A program made the position numbers and the translations under genes. From Sphingorhabdus sp. 109 (GTDB lineage Bacteria; Pseudomonadota; Alphaproteobacteria; Sphingomonadales; Sphingomonadaceae), in NCBI RefSeq assembly GCF_902506555.1, contig NZ_LR732707.1:892001-956000 (forward strand): 64,000 nucleotides of DNA, in the 5' to 3' direction. Under the pieces are notes generated by a model, which was not told where the DNA came from, searched no databases, and was given only the letters and a program-made list of their open reading frames with translations. Position 1 is the first letter of the stretch. Every line of letters starts with the position of its first letter. Of this stretch, positions 53,649 through 61,978 are shown one piece after another.

Positions 53649-55951
53649 TGGCAGGTCCGAGAAAAACCCACAAACCGAAGCAGGTTCCCACGCGCAAACA
53701 GATACTGGATTTTATCGAGCGGTCCGACCAGCAGGTCGGCAAGCGGGAAATCGCGAAAGCCTTCGGATTGCGGGGATCGGACAAGATTGCGCTGAAAGCG
53801 CTGCTTAAGGATATGGCCGATGAAGGGCTGATCGACAGCACGCCGGGACGGGCGTTCCACAAGATGGGCGGTATTCCCAAAGTTACCGTCCTCAAGATCG
53901 TTGAAATAGACGGCAATGAAGCGATCGGGATTCCCGAGCGCTGGGAAGCCGACAATGCGCCTGCACCTAAGCTGCGCATCAAGGAAAAAGGTCGCCGTGC
54001 GGCGCTGGCCGTTGGTGACCGGATTTTGGCACGGACAGAATCCCGCGGGCAGGGGCATGTCGCCTTTTTGATGAAGAAGCTCGCCCAAAGCAGCGAGATG
54101 CTGATGGGTGTGGTCGAGAAAGACGAACGCGACCGCTATTGGCTGAAGCCGGTAGACCGGAAAATTCGTCGCAGCACGCCAATTCTTGATCTTGGTGAAG
54201 CCGAACCGGGCAATCTGGTTCTGGCCGAACCGGTTAAGCGGGGATCCGAAGTCAAGGCGCGGGTGAAGGACATATTGGGCGATCCGTTCGCTCCCAAGTC
54301 GTTCAGCCTGATCGCCATTCACAAATTCGAGATACCGCTCCATTTTCCTGATGCGGTGAAAGAGGAAGCGGAACAGGCGATCAGACTGCCGGTGTCGAAG
54401 GAAAAGCGGGAAGATCTTCGGCATCTGCCGATTGTCGCGATCGATCCGGCCGATGCCCGCGACCATGATGACGCGATATGGGCCGAGCCGGATGATAGTC
54501 CGGATAACAAGGGCGGCTTCAAGGCGCTGATCGCCATCGCCGATGTGTCCTATTATGTCCGTTCGGGCAGCAAGCTCGACCGCGAAGCCTATAAGCGCGG
54601 AAACAGCGTCTATTTCCCCGATCGGGTCGTGCCGATGTTGCCGGAAGCATTGTCCACCGATGTCTGTTCGCTGAAACAGGGCGTCGACCGGGCGGCTTTG
54701 GTCTGTCACGTCACCATCGACGCGAAAGGGAAGGTGATCGGTTCCCGCTTTACCCGCGCGATCGTCAAGCTTGCGGGCAATATCGCCTATGAAGATGCCC
54801 AGGCAGCGATGGACGGGAAACGGGATCATCCGCTGAAGAACAATGCGCTGAAACCTCTGTGGGCTTGCTGGAAGCTGCTCGCCAAGGCGCGCGACGAACG
54901 CGAACCGCTCAATCTGGATCTACCGGAAAAGCGGGTGGTGCTCGACGATCAGGGCAAGATTGTCGAAATCGCCGTCCGCGAACGGCTCGATGCGCATCGT
55001 CTGGTCGAGGATTTTATGATCGTCGCCAATGTCGCGGCGGCGCGGATGCTGGAATCGAAAAAATCTCCGGTCATCTATCGGGTGCACGAAACGCCATCCC
55101 GCGAGAAGCTGATCGCGCTGAAGGATTACCTCAAAAGCTTCGACATGAGCTTTGCCATGGGGCAGGTGATCAAGCCGGCGGTGTTCAACAATCTGATCCG
55201 GCAGGTCGACGACGAACTGCTGCTGCCTCTGGTCATGGAACAGATTTTGCGCAGCCAGACCCAGGCTTATTACGGCCATACCAATATGGGCCATTTCGGC
55301 CTGTCGCTGGGCAGTTACGCCCATTTCACCAGCCCGATCCGGCGCTATGCCGATCTGGTCGTGCACCGTGCGCTGGTCACCGCTTGCAAGCTGGAACAAC
55401 CGGCGCCACAAAACAGCGCCATTCCGGAATTTTCCGGACTGGGCAAGGAAGAGGCCGGGCGTCTCGAACGGATTTCCGAAACAATTTCCAAGCTCGAACG
55501 CCGCGCGATGAAGGCGGAATGGGAAACCGTGGACCGCTATATCTCGGCCCATCTCGCAAACCGGATCGGCGAGGTTGTCAAATGCCGGATCACCGGCGTC
55601 CAGAATTTCGGCTTTTTTGCTACGGTCGAGGAGCTCGGCGGCGATGGTCTGGTGCCGGTTCGGACGCTGGGCGCCGAACGGTTCGACTATGACGAGGCCA
55701 AGCAGCAGCTGACCGGCATGGAGAGCGGCACTGCCTATAATATCGGCCAGAAGATCGAACTGCGTCTGGTCGAGGCGAATGCCGCCACCGGCAGCCTGTT
55801 GTTCGAATTGCCCGAAGGCGCCAATCATATGGGATCGCGTCCTGCGCCCAATTGGCCGGGCAAAGGCAAGGGCAAAGTCCATCGCAAGGGGAAACCGGGA
55901 CGGCCTGCCAATATTCGGGGAAACAAAGGCAAGGCCCGGAGAAAGAAATAG
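53648..55951 (+). CDS. rnr: Ribonuclease R
   Basis: A 767-residue processive 3'-5' exoribonuclease able to degrade structured RNA. It has an N-terminal winged-helix region, cold-shock domains, an RNB catalytic domain with I-D-P-A-D-A-R-D-H-D-D-A (265-276) carrying the magnesium-binding aspartates, an S1 domain near the end (V-K-C-R-I-T-G-V-Q-N-F-G-F-F), and a Lys/Arg/Gly-rich tail. The ATG shares a base with the proS TGA (TGATG). Members assist in RNA quality control and cold adaptation. Confidence 0.96.
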   Translation: MAGPRKTHKPKQVPTRKQILDFIERSDQQVGKREIAKAFGLRGSDKIALKALLKDMADEGLIDSTPGRAFHKMGGIPKVTVLKIVEIDGNEAIGIPERWEADNAPAPKLRIKEKGRRAALAVGDRILARTESRGQGHVAFLMKKLAQSSEMLMGVVEKDERDRYWLKPVDRKIRRSTPILDLGEAEPGNLVLAEPVKRGSEVKARVKDILGDPFAPKSFSLIAIHKFEIPLHFPDAVKEEAEQAIRLPVSKEKREDLRHLPIVAIDPADARDHDDAIWAEPDDSPDNKGGFKALIAIADVSYYVRSGSKLDREAYKRGNSVYFPDRVVPMLPEALSTDVCSLKQGVDRAALVCHVTIDAKGKVIGSRFTRAIVKLAGNIAYEDAQAAMDGKRDHPLKNNALKPLWACWKLLAKARDEREPLNLDLPEKRVVLDDQGKIVEIAVRERLDAHRLVEDFMIVANVAAARMLESKKSPVIYRVHETPSREKLIALKDYLKSFDMSFAMGQVIKPAVFNNLIRQVDDELLLPLVMEQILRSQTQAYYGHTNMGHFGLSLGSYAHFTSPIRRYADLVVHRALVTACKLEQPAPQNSAIPEFSGLGKEEAGRLERISETISKLERRAMKAEWETVDRYISAHLANRIGEVVKCRITGVQNFGFFATVEELGGDGLVPVRTLGAERFDYDEAKQQLTGMESGTAYNIGQKIELRLVEANAATGSLLFELPEGANHMGSRPAPNWPGKGKGKVHRKGKPGRPANIRGNKGKARRKK

Positions 55952-56022
55952 TTCATTGTCACCGGGCAACCAATGCGCTCGAATAGGGGTATAGATTATC
56001 AACAGAAAAGGAATTCCCCCCT

Positions 56023-56553
56023 ATGCCTAATATCCTTCCGACACAGACAGTCCCCGATTTCACGGTTCCGCTGATCGATGGTGGCCAGTTCCAGCTGAGC
56101 CAGCGGCTTGGCGAAAATTTCACGCTGCTGCTATTCTATCGCGGCGTGCACTGCCCGATCTGCAAGATGCAGTTGCGCGATTTGCAGCGCAAACTTGGCG
56201 ATTTTGCCGAGCGCGGTATCACCGTCGTCGCGATCAGCATGGACAGCAAGGAACGGGCGGAGAAATCGGTCGAAGAGTGGGGCATTGACGATTTGCTGCT
56301 CGGCTACGGGCTCGGTGAAGATCTGGCCCGCGATATGGGGCTCTATATTTCATCGGGTCGTCCGGGCAGCAAAGAGCCGTCGATCTTCTCCGAACCGGCG
56401 ATGCTGCTGGTCAGGCCCGACCAGACGCTTTATTTCGCCAGCATCCAGAGCATGCCCTTCACCCGGCCGCCGCTCGACGAACTGCTCAAGGGTATCGATT
56501 TCGCGCTGGAAAACGACTATCCCGCCCGCGGCGAACTGGCAAAAGCGGACTAG
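56023..56553 (+). CDS. Peroxiredoxin-like protein (AhpC/TSA family)
   Basis: 176 residues of thioredoxin fold. The motif F-Y-R-G-V-H-C-P-I-C near residues 38-47 has a C-x-x-C in place of the P-x-x-x-T-x-x-C of true peroxiredoxins; members of this subgroup are often just called redoxin-domain proteins. A role in peroxide or disulfide reduction is likely, but the electron donor is unknown. Its stop overlaps that of the opposing universal stress protein gene in the four bases CTAG. Confidence 0.85.
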   Translation: MPNILPTQTVPDFTVPLIDGGQFQLSQRLGENFTLLLFYRGVHCPICKMQLRDLQRKLGDFAERGITVVAISMDSKERAEKSVEEWGIDDLLLGYGLGEDLARDMGLYISSGRPGSKEPSIFSEPAMLLVRPDQTLYFASIQSMPFTRPPLDELLKGIDFALENDYPARGELAKAD

Positions 56554-57005
56554 CTCAACCGGTCAATCTCTTCCTTGGTCAGTGCCCCGGGTACAACCAT
56601 CACCGGGCAGGGCAGAGTCCCTGCCTCGGTGGCGGCAAAATGACTGACCAGCGGTCCGGGCGCGCCCGTGGCCGCGGCTCCCAGCACCAGTGCGCCCAGG
56701 CCGTCGACTTCGTCCATCATCTCCCGTACCACTTTAGGGCCCTTGCCCTGTTTGACCGTGATCGAGGGACGGATGCCCGTTTCCTCGAACAATGTGCCGG
56801 CCGCGCTGGAGACCAGTGCCTCGGCGCGACTCTTCGCTTCTTCCTCGAGCGTCGCCTGCACGCCACCCCAGGCCACGAAGTCCTCGCTCTCCACCAGCGC
56901 CAGAATATGCAGGGCGCTGTTCGTCTTCATTGCCCGGCGCGAGGCGAAGCGCAGCGCGAGGCTGGCCTCGTCGGTCTCGTCGATTACTACCAGATAGGTG
57001 CGCAT
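56550..57005 (-). CDS. Universal stress protein (UspA family)
   Basis: 151 residues. It starts M-R-T-Y-L-V-V-I-D-E-T-D-E and shows the family core with A-L-R-F-A-S-R-R-A and G-A-L-V-L-G-A-A-A-T-G-A-P-G, the latter a possible ATP-binding loop (G-x-x-G type). C-P-V-M-V-V-P-G closes the fold. Likely a stress-responsive nucleotide-binding protein. The frame extends 39 codons upstream, but those residues do not resemble the family; AGGA precedes the chosen ATG. Confidence 0.88.
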   Translation of the reverse strand: MRTYLVVIDETDEASLALRFASRRAMKTNSALHILALVESEDFVAWGGVQATLEEEAKSRAEALVSSAAGTLFEETGIRPSITVKQGKGPKVVREMMDEVDGLGALVLGAAATGAPGPLVSHFAATEAGTLPCPVMVVPGALTKEEIDRLS

Positions 57006-57077
57006 GAACCATCCTCTCCCTGTCAAAAACACTTGTTGCGATAAAAACAGCCGCAAGGCAAGCGACTGGCCTTGACG

Positions 57078-57092
57078 ACATTGGCGCAATGT
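57078..57092. promoter_or_regulatory. Short palindrome in the usp-pdhC divergent region
   Basis: ACATTG-GCG-CAATGT lies directly after a TTGACG at 57072-57077, about 50 bases before the pdhC start. It may be an operator for pdhC or the usp gene. I cannot name a regulator. Confidence 0.4.
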
Positions 57093-57141
57093 TGGACAGC
57101 TTTTGGCGATAACAGGACTCATTCAGGAAAGATAACCGGCC

Positions 57142-58452
57142 ATGCCCATTAACCTCCAAATGCCTGCGCTCTCCCCGACCATGGAAGAAGGAACGCTCGC
57201 CAAGTGGCTGGTGAAAGAGGGTGACAGCATATCTTCCGGTGACTTGCTGGCGGAAATTGAAACCGACAAGGCGACCATGGAATTCGAAGCGATCGACGAG
57301 GGGGTGATCGCCAAGATACTGGTTGCTGAGGGCACGGATAATGTGAAGGTTGGCGATGTGATCGCGATCATTGCCGAAGAAGGTGAGGATGTCGGTGATG
57401 CAAAAGCCGCGCCTGCACCAAAAGCGGAAAAAGCCGCAGAACCAGCAGCGCAAAAGGAAGAACCGGCTCCGGCACCGAAGCCGGCGCCAAAGGCCAGCCC
57501 GGCACCGACGCCGAAGGCTGCTGCCCAGTCCGGCGACGATCGCCTGAAAATCAGTCCGCTGGCACGCCGTCTCGCCGAACAGAAAGGCGTCGATCTGTCC
57601 GCCGTGACCGGTTCCGGCCCCGGCGGGCGTATCGTAAAGGCCGATATTGATGCGGCCGAAGGCGGCACGGCTCCGGCCAAGGCAGAAGCCGCTGCTCCGG
57701 CGCCAATCGCCGCACCAGCGCCGGCAGCGAAGAAAAGCGCCGCGGCGGGCAGCGAGTTCGATATTCCGCACACCGTCGAGAAACTTTCCGGCATGCGTAA
57801 AACCATCGCGCGCCGCCTGACCGAGGCCAAGCAGACCATCCCGCATTATCGCGTCAGCATCGATATCAATATCGACAAGCTGCTGAAACTGCGCGGCGAA
57901 CTCAACGCTTCGCTCGAAGCGCGTGGTATCAAATTGTCGGTCAACGATTTGCTGATCAAGGCGCAGGCGGTTGCGCTGATGCAGGCGCCGGACTGTAATG
58001 TCAGCTATACCGAAGATAATCTGATCCGCTATGAGCGCGCCGATATCGCCGTTGCGGTCAGCATCAAGGGCGGCCTGATCACACCGATCGTGACCAGCGC
58101 CGACACCAAGTCGCTCAGCGCCATTGCCACCGAGATGAAAGATCTTGCCGAGCGCGCCAAGGCCGGCAAACTCAAGATGCACGAATATCAGGGCGGCACT
58201 GCGAGCCTGTCCAACATGGGCATGTTCGGCGTGACGACCTTTGATGCGGTGATCAATCCGCCGCAGGCGATGATCCTGGCGATTAGCGCCGGCATCAAGA
58301 AACCGGTGGTGATCGACGACAGTGTCCAGATCGCCACGATCATGACCGCTACCGGCAGCTTTGACCATCGCGCGATTGATGGTGCGACCGGTGCCGCCTT
58401 CATGAAGGCGTTCAAGGAAACCGTTGAAAATCCAATGGGGATGCTCGCTTGA
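57142..58452 (+). CDS. pdhC: Pyruvate dehydrogenase complex E2, dihydrolipoamide acetyltransferase
   Basis: 436 residues. One lipoyl domain has the modified Lys43 in [10 protein letters not shown] Pro/Ala linker and an E1/E3-binding domain (about 130-170, [10 protein letters not shown]) follow, then a second Pro/Ala linker and the catalytic domain with His409 in F-D-H-R-A-I-D-G-A. It moves acetyl groups to CoA and forms the core of the complex. E1 genes are not in the window. A thioesterase gene and E3 (lpdA) follow. Confidence 0.95.
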   Translation: MPINLQMPALSPTMEEGTLAKWLVKEGDSISSGDLLAEIETDKATMEFEAIDEGVIAKILVAEGTDNVKVGDVIAIIAEEGEDVGDAKAAPAPKAEKAAEPAAQKEEPAPAPKPAPKASPAPTPKAAAQSGDDRLKISPLARRLAEQKGVDLSAVTGSGPGGRIVKADIDAAEGGTAPAKAEAAAPAPIAAPAPAAKKSAAAGSEFDIPHTVEKLSGMRKTIARRLTEAKQTIPHYRVSIDINIDKLLKLRGELNASLEARGIKLSVNDLLIKAQAVALMQAPDCNVSYTEDNLIRYERADIAVAVSIKGGLITPIVTSADTKSLSAIATEMKDLAERAKAGKLKMHEYQGGTASLSNMGMFGVTTFDAVINPPQAMILAISAGIKKPVVIDDSVQIATIMTATGSFDHRAIDGATGAAFMKAFKETVENPMGMLA

Positions 58453-58832
58453 CGGAACTGAGCGGAAAAATCCCTGCTATCCGAACCATCGTGATGCCCA
58501 CCGAAGGCAATCCTTATGGCGTTGCCTTTGGCGGCTGGCTGATGGCGCAGATGGCGCAGGCCGGCGGCGCGCTGGCAGCGCAGCATAGTCGGCACCAGTC
58601 GGTTGTAGTCGGCGCGAACGATGTCCGTTTCGGGCACCCGGTTGAAATTGGTGATGAATTGTCGGTCTATGCGGAATTTTCCAAAATCGGCCGCAGTTCG
58701 ATGACCGTTCAGGTCGAAACATATCGCCGTGACCGGCATGCGGATGAAATGACCAAAGCTGCATCGGGTGTCTACACATTTGTGGCTGTTGACGGAGACG
58801 GGAAGCCTGTGCGGGTCCCCGCTCTAGATTAA
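58449..58832 (+). CDS. Acyl-CoA thioesterase (hotdog fold, YciA-like)
   Basis: 127 residues with [14 protein letters not shown] near residue 21, the active-site helix of YciA-type hotdog thioesterases, and [16 protein letters not shown]. It hydrolyses acyl-CoAs to free acids and CoA. Translation starts at a TTG overlapping the pdhC stop as TTGA, so it is coupled to pdhC. Lying between E2 and E3 of pyruvate dehydrogenase, it might act as a CoA-recycling valve; this is inference. Confidence 0.88.
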   Translation: MTELSGKIPAIRTIVMPTEGNPYGVAFGGWLMAQMAQAGGALAAQHSRHQSVVVGANDVRFGHPVEIGDELSVYAEFSKIGRSSMTVQVETYRRDRHADEMTKAASGVYTFVAVDGDGKPVRVPALD

Positions 58833-58853
58833 AGATTATCGAAAAGGAATATT

Positions 58854-60266
58854 ATGGCAAACGGATATGACCTCATCGTTCTCGGTTCCGGCCCCGGTGG
58901 CTATGTCGCCGCAATCCGCGCTTCGCAACTGGGCCTGAAAACCGCGATTGTGGAACGCGAAAATCTGGGCGGTATCTGCCTCAACTGGGGCTGTATCCCG
59001 ACCAAGGCTTTGCTGCGTTCGGCGGAAGTGTTTCACAATATGAAACACGCCGCCGACTATGGTCTGGCTGCCGAAAAGATCAGCGCCGACCTCGATGCCA
59101 TCGTCAAGCGCTCCCGCGGCGTTGCCAAGCAACTCAATCAGGGCGTCACCGGCCTGATGAAGAAGAACAAGATTGATGTCGTCATGGGCGATGGCACGAT
59201 CACCGCGCCGGGAAAGCTAACTGTGAAGACCGACAAGGGCGAGGAAGAGCTTGAGGCCAAGAATATCATCATCGCGACCGGCGCGCGCGCCCGTGACCTG
59301 CCTTTTGCCAAGGCGGACGGCAAACGCATCTGGACCTATCGCCACGCGATGACCCCGACCGAAACACCGACCAAGTTGCTAGTCATCGGCTCCGGCGCGA
59401 TCGGCATCGAATTTGCCAGCTTCTACAATGATATCGGCGTTGATGTTACGGTTGTGGAGATGCTCGACCGGATCGTGCCGGTGGAAGACGAGGAAATCTC
59501 GAAATTCCTTGAAAAGTCGCTGAAAAAGCAGGGCATGACGATCATGACCGGTGCTGGCGTGAAAAGCATCGAAACCGGCGACAAGGGCGTCAAGGCGGAG
59601 ATCGAGGACAGCAAGGGCAAGAAAGATGTCCACGATTTCAGCCATGTCATCGTGGCTGTGGGTATCCAGCCCAATATCGAGACCATCGGTCTGGACGAAC
59701 TGGGTGTCCAGCCGGACGAACGCTATCATATCAAAACCGACGAATATTGCCGGACCAACATCGATGGCATCTACGCGATCGGTGACTGCACCGCCGGCCC
59801 GTGGCTGGCACACAAGGCAAGCCATGAAGGCGTCATCGCGGCGGAAGCCATCGCCCAGTCCATGGGCAAGGACGGTCATCCACACGCCATGGACGTCAAC
59901 AATATCCCCGGCTGCACCTATTGCCACCCGCAGATCGCCAGCGTCGGCCTGACCGAAGCCAAGGCCAAGGAAGCGGGTCATGACGTCAAGGTTGGCAAAT
60001 TTCCCTTCATCGGCAATGGCAAGGCGATTGCGCTGGGCGAGACCGAAGGCTTTATCAAGACGGTATTTGACGCCAAGACCGGCGAATTGCTCGGTGCCCA
60101 TATGATTGGCGCAGAAGTGACCGAACTGATCCAAGGCTATACTATCGGCAAGACGCTGGAAACAACCGAGGCGGAGCTGGCCAACACGGTCTTCCCGCAT
60201 CCGACGCTGAGCGAAATGATGCACGAAAGCGTGCTGGACGCTTACGGGCGCGTTCTGCATATGTAA
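58854..60266 (+). CDS. lpdA: Dihydrolipoamide dehydrogenase (E3)
   Basis: A 470-residue FAD enzyme that reoxidises dihydrolipoamide and makes NADH for the 2-oxoacid dehydrogenases. FAD loop G-S-G-P-G-G-Y at 11-17, redox disulfide Cys42-Cys47 in G-G-I-C-L-N-W-G-C-I-P-T-K, NAD site I-G-S-G-A-I-G-I-E, and the catalytic H-P-T-L-S-E near the C terminus. It follows the thioesterase by 21 bases and completes the pdhC-E3 part of the complex. Confidence 0.96.
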   Translation: MANGYDLIVLGSGPGGYVAAIRASQLGLKTAIVERENLGGICLNWGCIPTKALLRSAEVFHNMKHAADYGLAAEKISADLDAIVKRSRGVAKQLNQGVTGLMKKNKIDVVMGDGTITAPGKLTVKTDKGEEELEAKNIIIATGARARDLPFAKADGKRIWTYRHAMTPTETPTKLLVIGSGAIGIEFASFYNDIGVDVTVVEMLDRIVPVEDEEISKFLEKSLKKQGMTIMTGAGVKSIETGDKGVKAEIEDSKGKKDVHDFSHVIVAVGIQPNIETIGLDELGVQPDERYHIKTDEYCRTNIDGIYAIGDCTAGPWLAHKASHEGVIAAEAIAQSMGKDGHPHAMDVNNIPGCTYCHPQIASVGLTEAKAKEAGHDVKVGKFPFIGNGKAIALGETEGFIKTVFDAKTGELLGAHMIGAEVTELIQGYTIGKTLETTEAELANTVFPHPTLSEMMHESVLDAYGRVLHM

Positions 60267-60272
60267 CGGTGT

Positions 60273-60332
60273 TCCTGCTCAGGCAGGAGGCCGCTTTCCG
60301 TCCTTTTCTCCGGAGAGGATAAGGACGGGAAA
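60273..60332. repeat. Partial palindromic repeat (type A) plus second hairpin after lpdA
   Basis: TCCTGC-TCAG-GCAGGA (60273-60288) matches the front of the repeat inside bioB. It is followed by a hairpin with arms TTTCCGTCCTT (60295-60305) and AAGGACGGGAAA (60321-60332, one extra base). There is no T run, so it is not a clear intrinsic terminator, though it may slow transcription between lpdA and the convergent corrinoid-uptake genes. Confidence 0.6.
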
Positions 60333-60482
60333 CAAGCTCGTCGTCGCCGCAGGTGCAGAGTGAACGCGCAAGGGTTGCTGATTCACGCTAAGGGGGTGAA
60401 CCGGCCGCAAATGTACGGCTGTCATTTTACCGGGGCCATTGCAGCAAAAGATTGGGTCACGATCGGTGCGCTGCCCCGGTCA

Positions 60483-61406
60483 TCATTCGCTGGTCCAGCG
60501 GATCCAGCCTTTCGACAGGTCGCCATTATCGCCGGACTCGGCATATAATATATCGGCGATGATCTGGGCAGACTCGACCAGGCGGGGGCCCGGCCGATTG
60601 AAGAAATGATGGCCGTCGGCGAGGAAAACTTCGCCATTTTTGACCGCCGTCAATTTTGCCCAATGCGGGTGCTTCACCATGGTCGGCATTTCCGCCAGCG
60701 TCTGGTCGATCTGATAGCCGCAGGGCATGAAAATTATCTTGTCGGGGTCGGATTCAAGCAGGTCGTCCCACTCGAGCCACGGCGAGTGTTGGCCCGCTTC
60801 GGCGAACAGGGATTGTCCGCCGGCGATCTCGATCAGTTCGGGAACCCAGTTCCCGGCCACCATCAGCGGTTCGATCCATTCGATCGCGGCGACGCTCGGC
60901 TGGTGCTTCCTGCCCTCACCCAGCTTGCGCAGGCGCTCCTGCAGACCGGCTATCACCTGCTCGGCCTCGCCGGTCCGTCCGACCGCTTCGCCCACACTGC
61001 GGAAATCCCGCCATACGTCGTCGAGATTGTCGGGAGCGAGCGAGATGAGCTGTGGTTTCTGGCCGATCCAGCTTGCCAGCGCTTCTTCCAGGTCATTGGG
61101 GGTGACCGCACAGACCGCGCATTGCGACTGGGTCAGGATGACATCCGGTTTCAACGACTGCAGCAATGGCGTATCGACTTCGTAAACCGATAGACCCTGG
61201 CGCACGATTTCCTGGACTCGCTTGTCGATCTCGTCCGATTGCAGGCCCTTTTCCAATTTGGTCGAGGTGCAGATCGGCAGGTCGCCGACGAAAGCGGGAA
61301 AATCGCATTCGTGCGACCGTCCGACGATATTGGGTTTGAGACCCAGTGCCACGGCAATTTCCGTGGCACTGGGCAACAGGGATACGACACGCAGGTCGCT
61401 GCTCAT
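60483..61406 (-). CDS. BtuF-like corrinoid/iron-siderophore binding protein
   Basis: 307 residues of the periplasmic-binding-protein family that includes BtuF. R-V-V-S-L-L-P-S-A-T-E-I opens the fold, and P-D-V-I-L-T-Q and G-D-N-G-D-L near the end fit it. No signal peptide is evident, which is common for a subgroup labelled cobalamin-binding that has no ABC partner next to it. The ATG overlaps the stop of the membrane protein gene upstream as ATGA. With the receptor it forms a three-gene unit for corrinoid uptake or salvage; no BtuC or BtuD is in view. Confidence 0.83.
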   Translation of the reverse strand: MSSDLRVVSLLPSATEIAVALGLKPNIVGRSHECDFPAFVGDLPICTSTKLEKGLQSDEIDKRVQEIVRQGLSVYEVDTPLLQSLKPDVILTQSQCAVCAVTPNDLEEALASWIGQKPQLISLAPDNLDDVWRDFRSVGEAVGRTGEAEQVIAGLQERLRKLGEGRKHQPSVAAIEWIEPLMVAGNWVPELIEIAGGQSLFAEAGQHSPWLEWDDLLESDPDKIIFMPCGYQIDQTLAEMPTMVKHPHWAKLTAVKNGEVFLADGHHFFNRPGPRLVESAQIIADILYAESGDNGDLSKGWIRWTSE

Positions 61407-61951
61407 GCGGAACGTGCTGCCAGCTGTGGTGCGTAGAAGCGGGGCAGGGCACGGGTCAGCACCGTGCGCACAGCCAGCAGGCCGGCGAACCATATCATGT
61501 CATTCCTGGCAATCAGCCAGACGATATCCGCTGCAAAATTTGCGATGCCACCGAGATAGAGTGCAGCAACGTAAAGCAGGGCTTCATAGGTCGTGAACGC
61601 TGCGACAAAAGCGATGCCCAGGCTGGCGATTCCGCTGTCCTTGCGCCATTTCAGGACGTGATGGGCGACCATCAGGCCGGCCATGCTGGCCACCAGCAGG
61701 CTGCCACCGTGGGCAAAGCTGTTCATGGTGCGGGGATAGTCGAGAATCAGATAGCCAACCAACTGGTTGGAGAGCCAGACCCCGGCCATCCATGTCATCG
61801 CCTTGCGCAACGGCATGGTCGCGGCCAGCAATACACCGATTGCGGTGAACGGCATGATGCAGGCAAATATCCAGCTTCCGAGAACGGAAGCGCCTGCAAC
61901 GGTTGCGGCCCAGATATTCTCGGCCTTTCCGGACATAGTTTGCGTCGTCAT
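61403..61951 (-). CDS. Uncharacterised membrane protein in the B12-receptor operon
   Basis: 182 residues with five or so probable membrane helices and short loops (helices near residues 14-34, 44-62, 77-96, 108-130 and 146-162). I do not recognise the family and see no Walker or other motif. It sits between the receptor gene (27 bases upstream) and the BtuF-like gene (ATGA overlap), so a part in moving or handling corrinoids in the inner membrane is a reasonable guess. It is not BtuC, which has more helices. Confidence 0.75.
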   Translation of the reverse strand: MTTQTMSGKAENIWAATVAGASVLGSWIFACIMPFTAIGVLLAATMPLRKAMTWMAGVWLSNQLVGYLILDYPRTMNSFAHGGSLLVASMAGLMVAHHVLKWRKDSGIASLGIAFVAAFTTYEALLYVAALYLGGIANFAADIVWLIARNDMIWFAGLLAVRTVLTRALPRFYAPQLAARSA

Positions 61952-61978
61952 AACATGTTTCCCTCTATTTTCCTGAAT

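Noticed and set aside
56734-58368. A 544-codon minus-strand frame over pdhC and part of the stress protein gene
   Set aside because: It is antisense to the Pro/Ala-rich and catalytic regions of pdhC; the low-complexity product mirrors those codons.
60360-60548. A 62-codon plus-strand frame after lpdA
   Set aside because: It has no ribosome site, runs antisense into the BtuF-like gene and shows no known motif.
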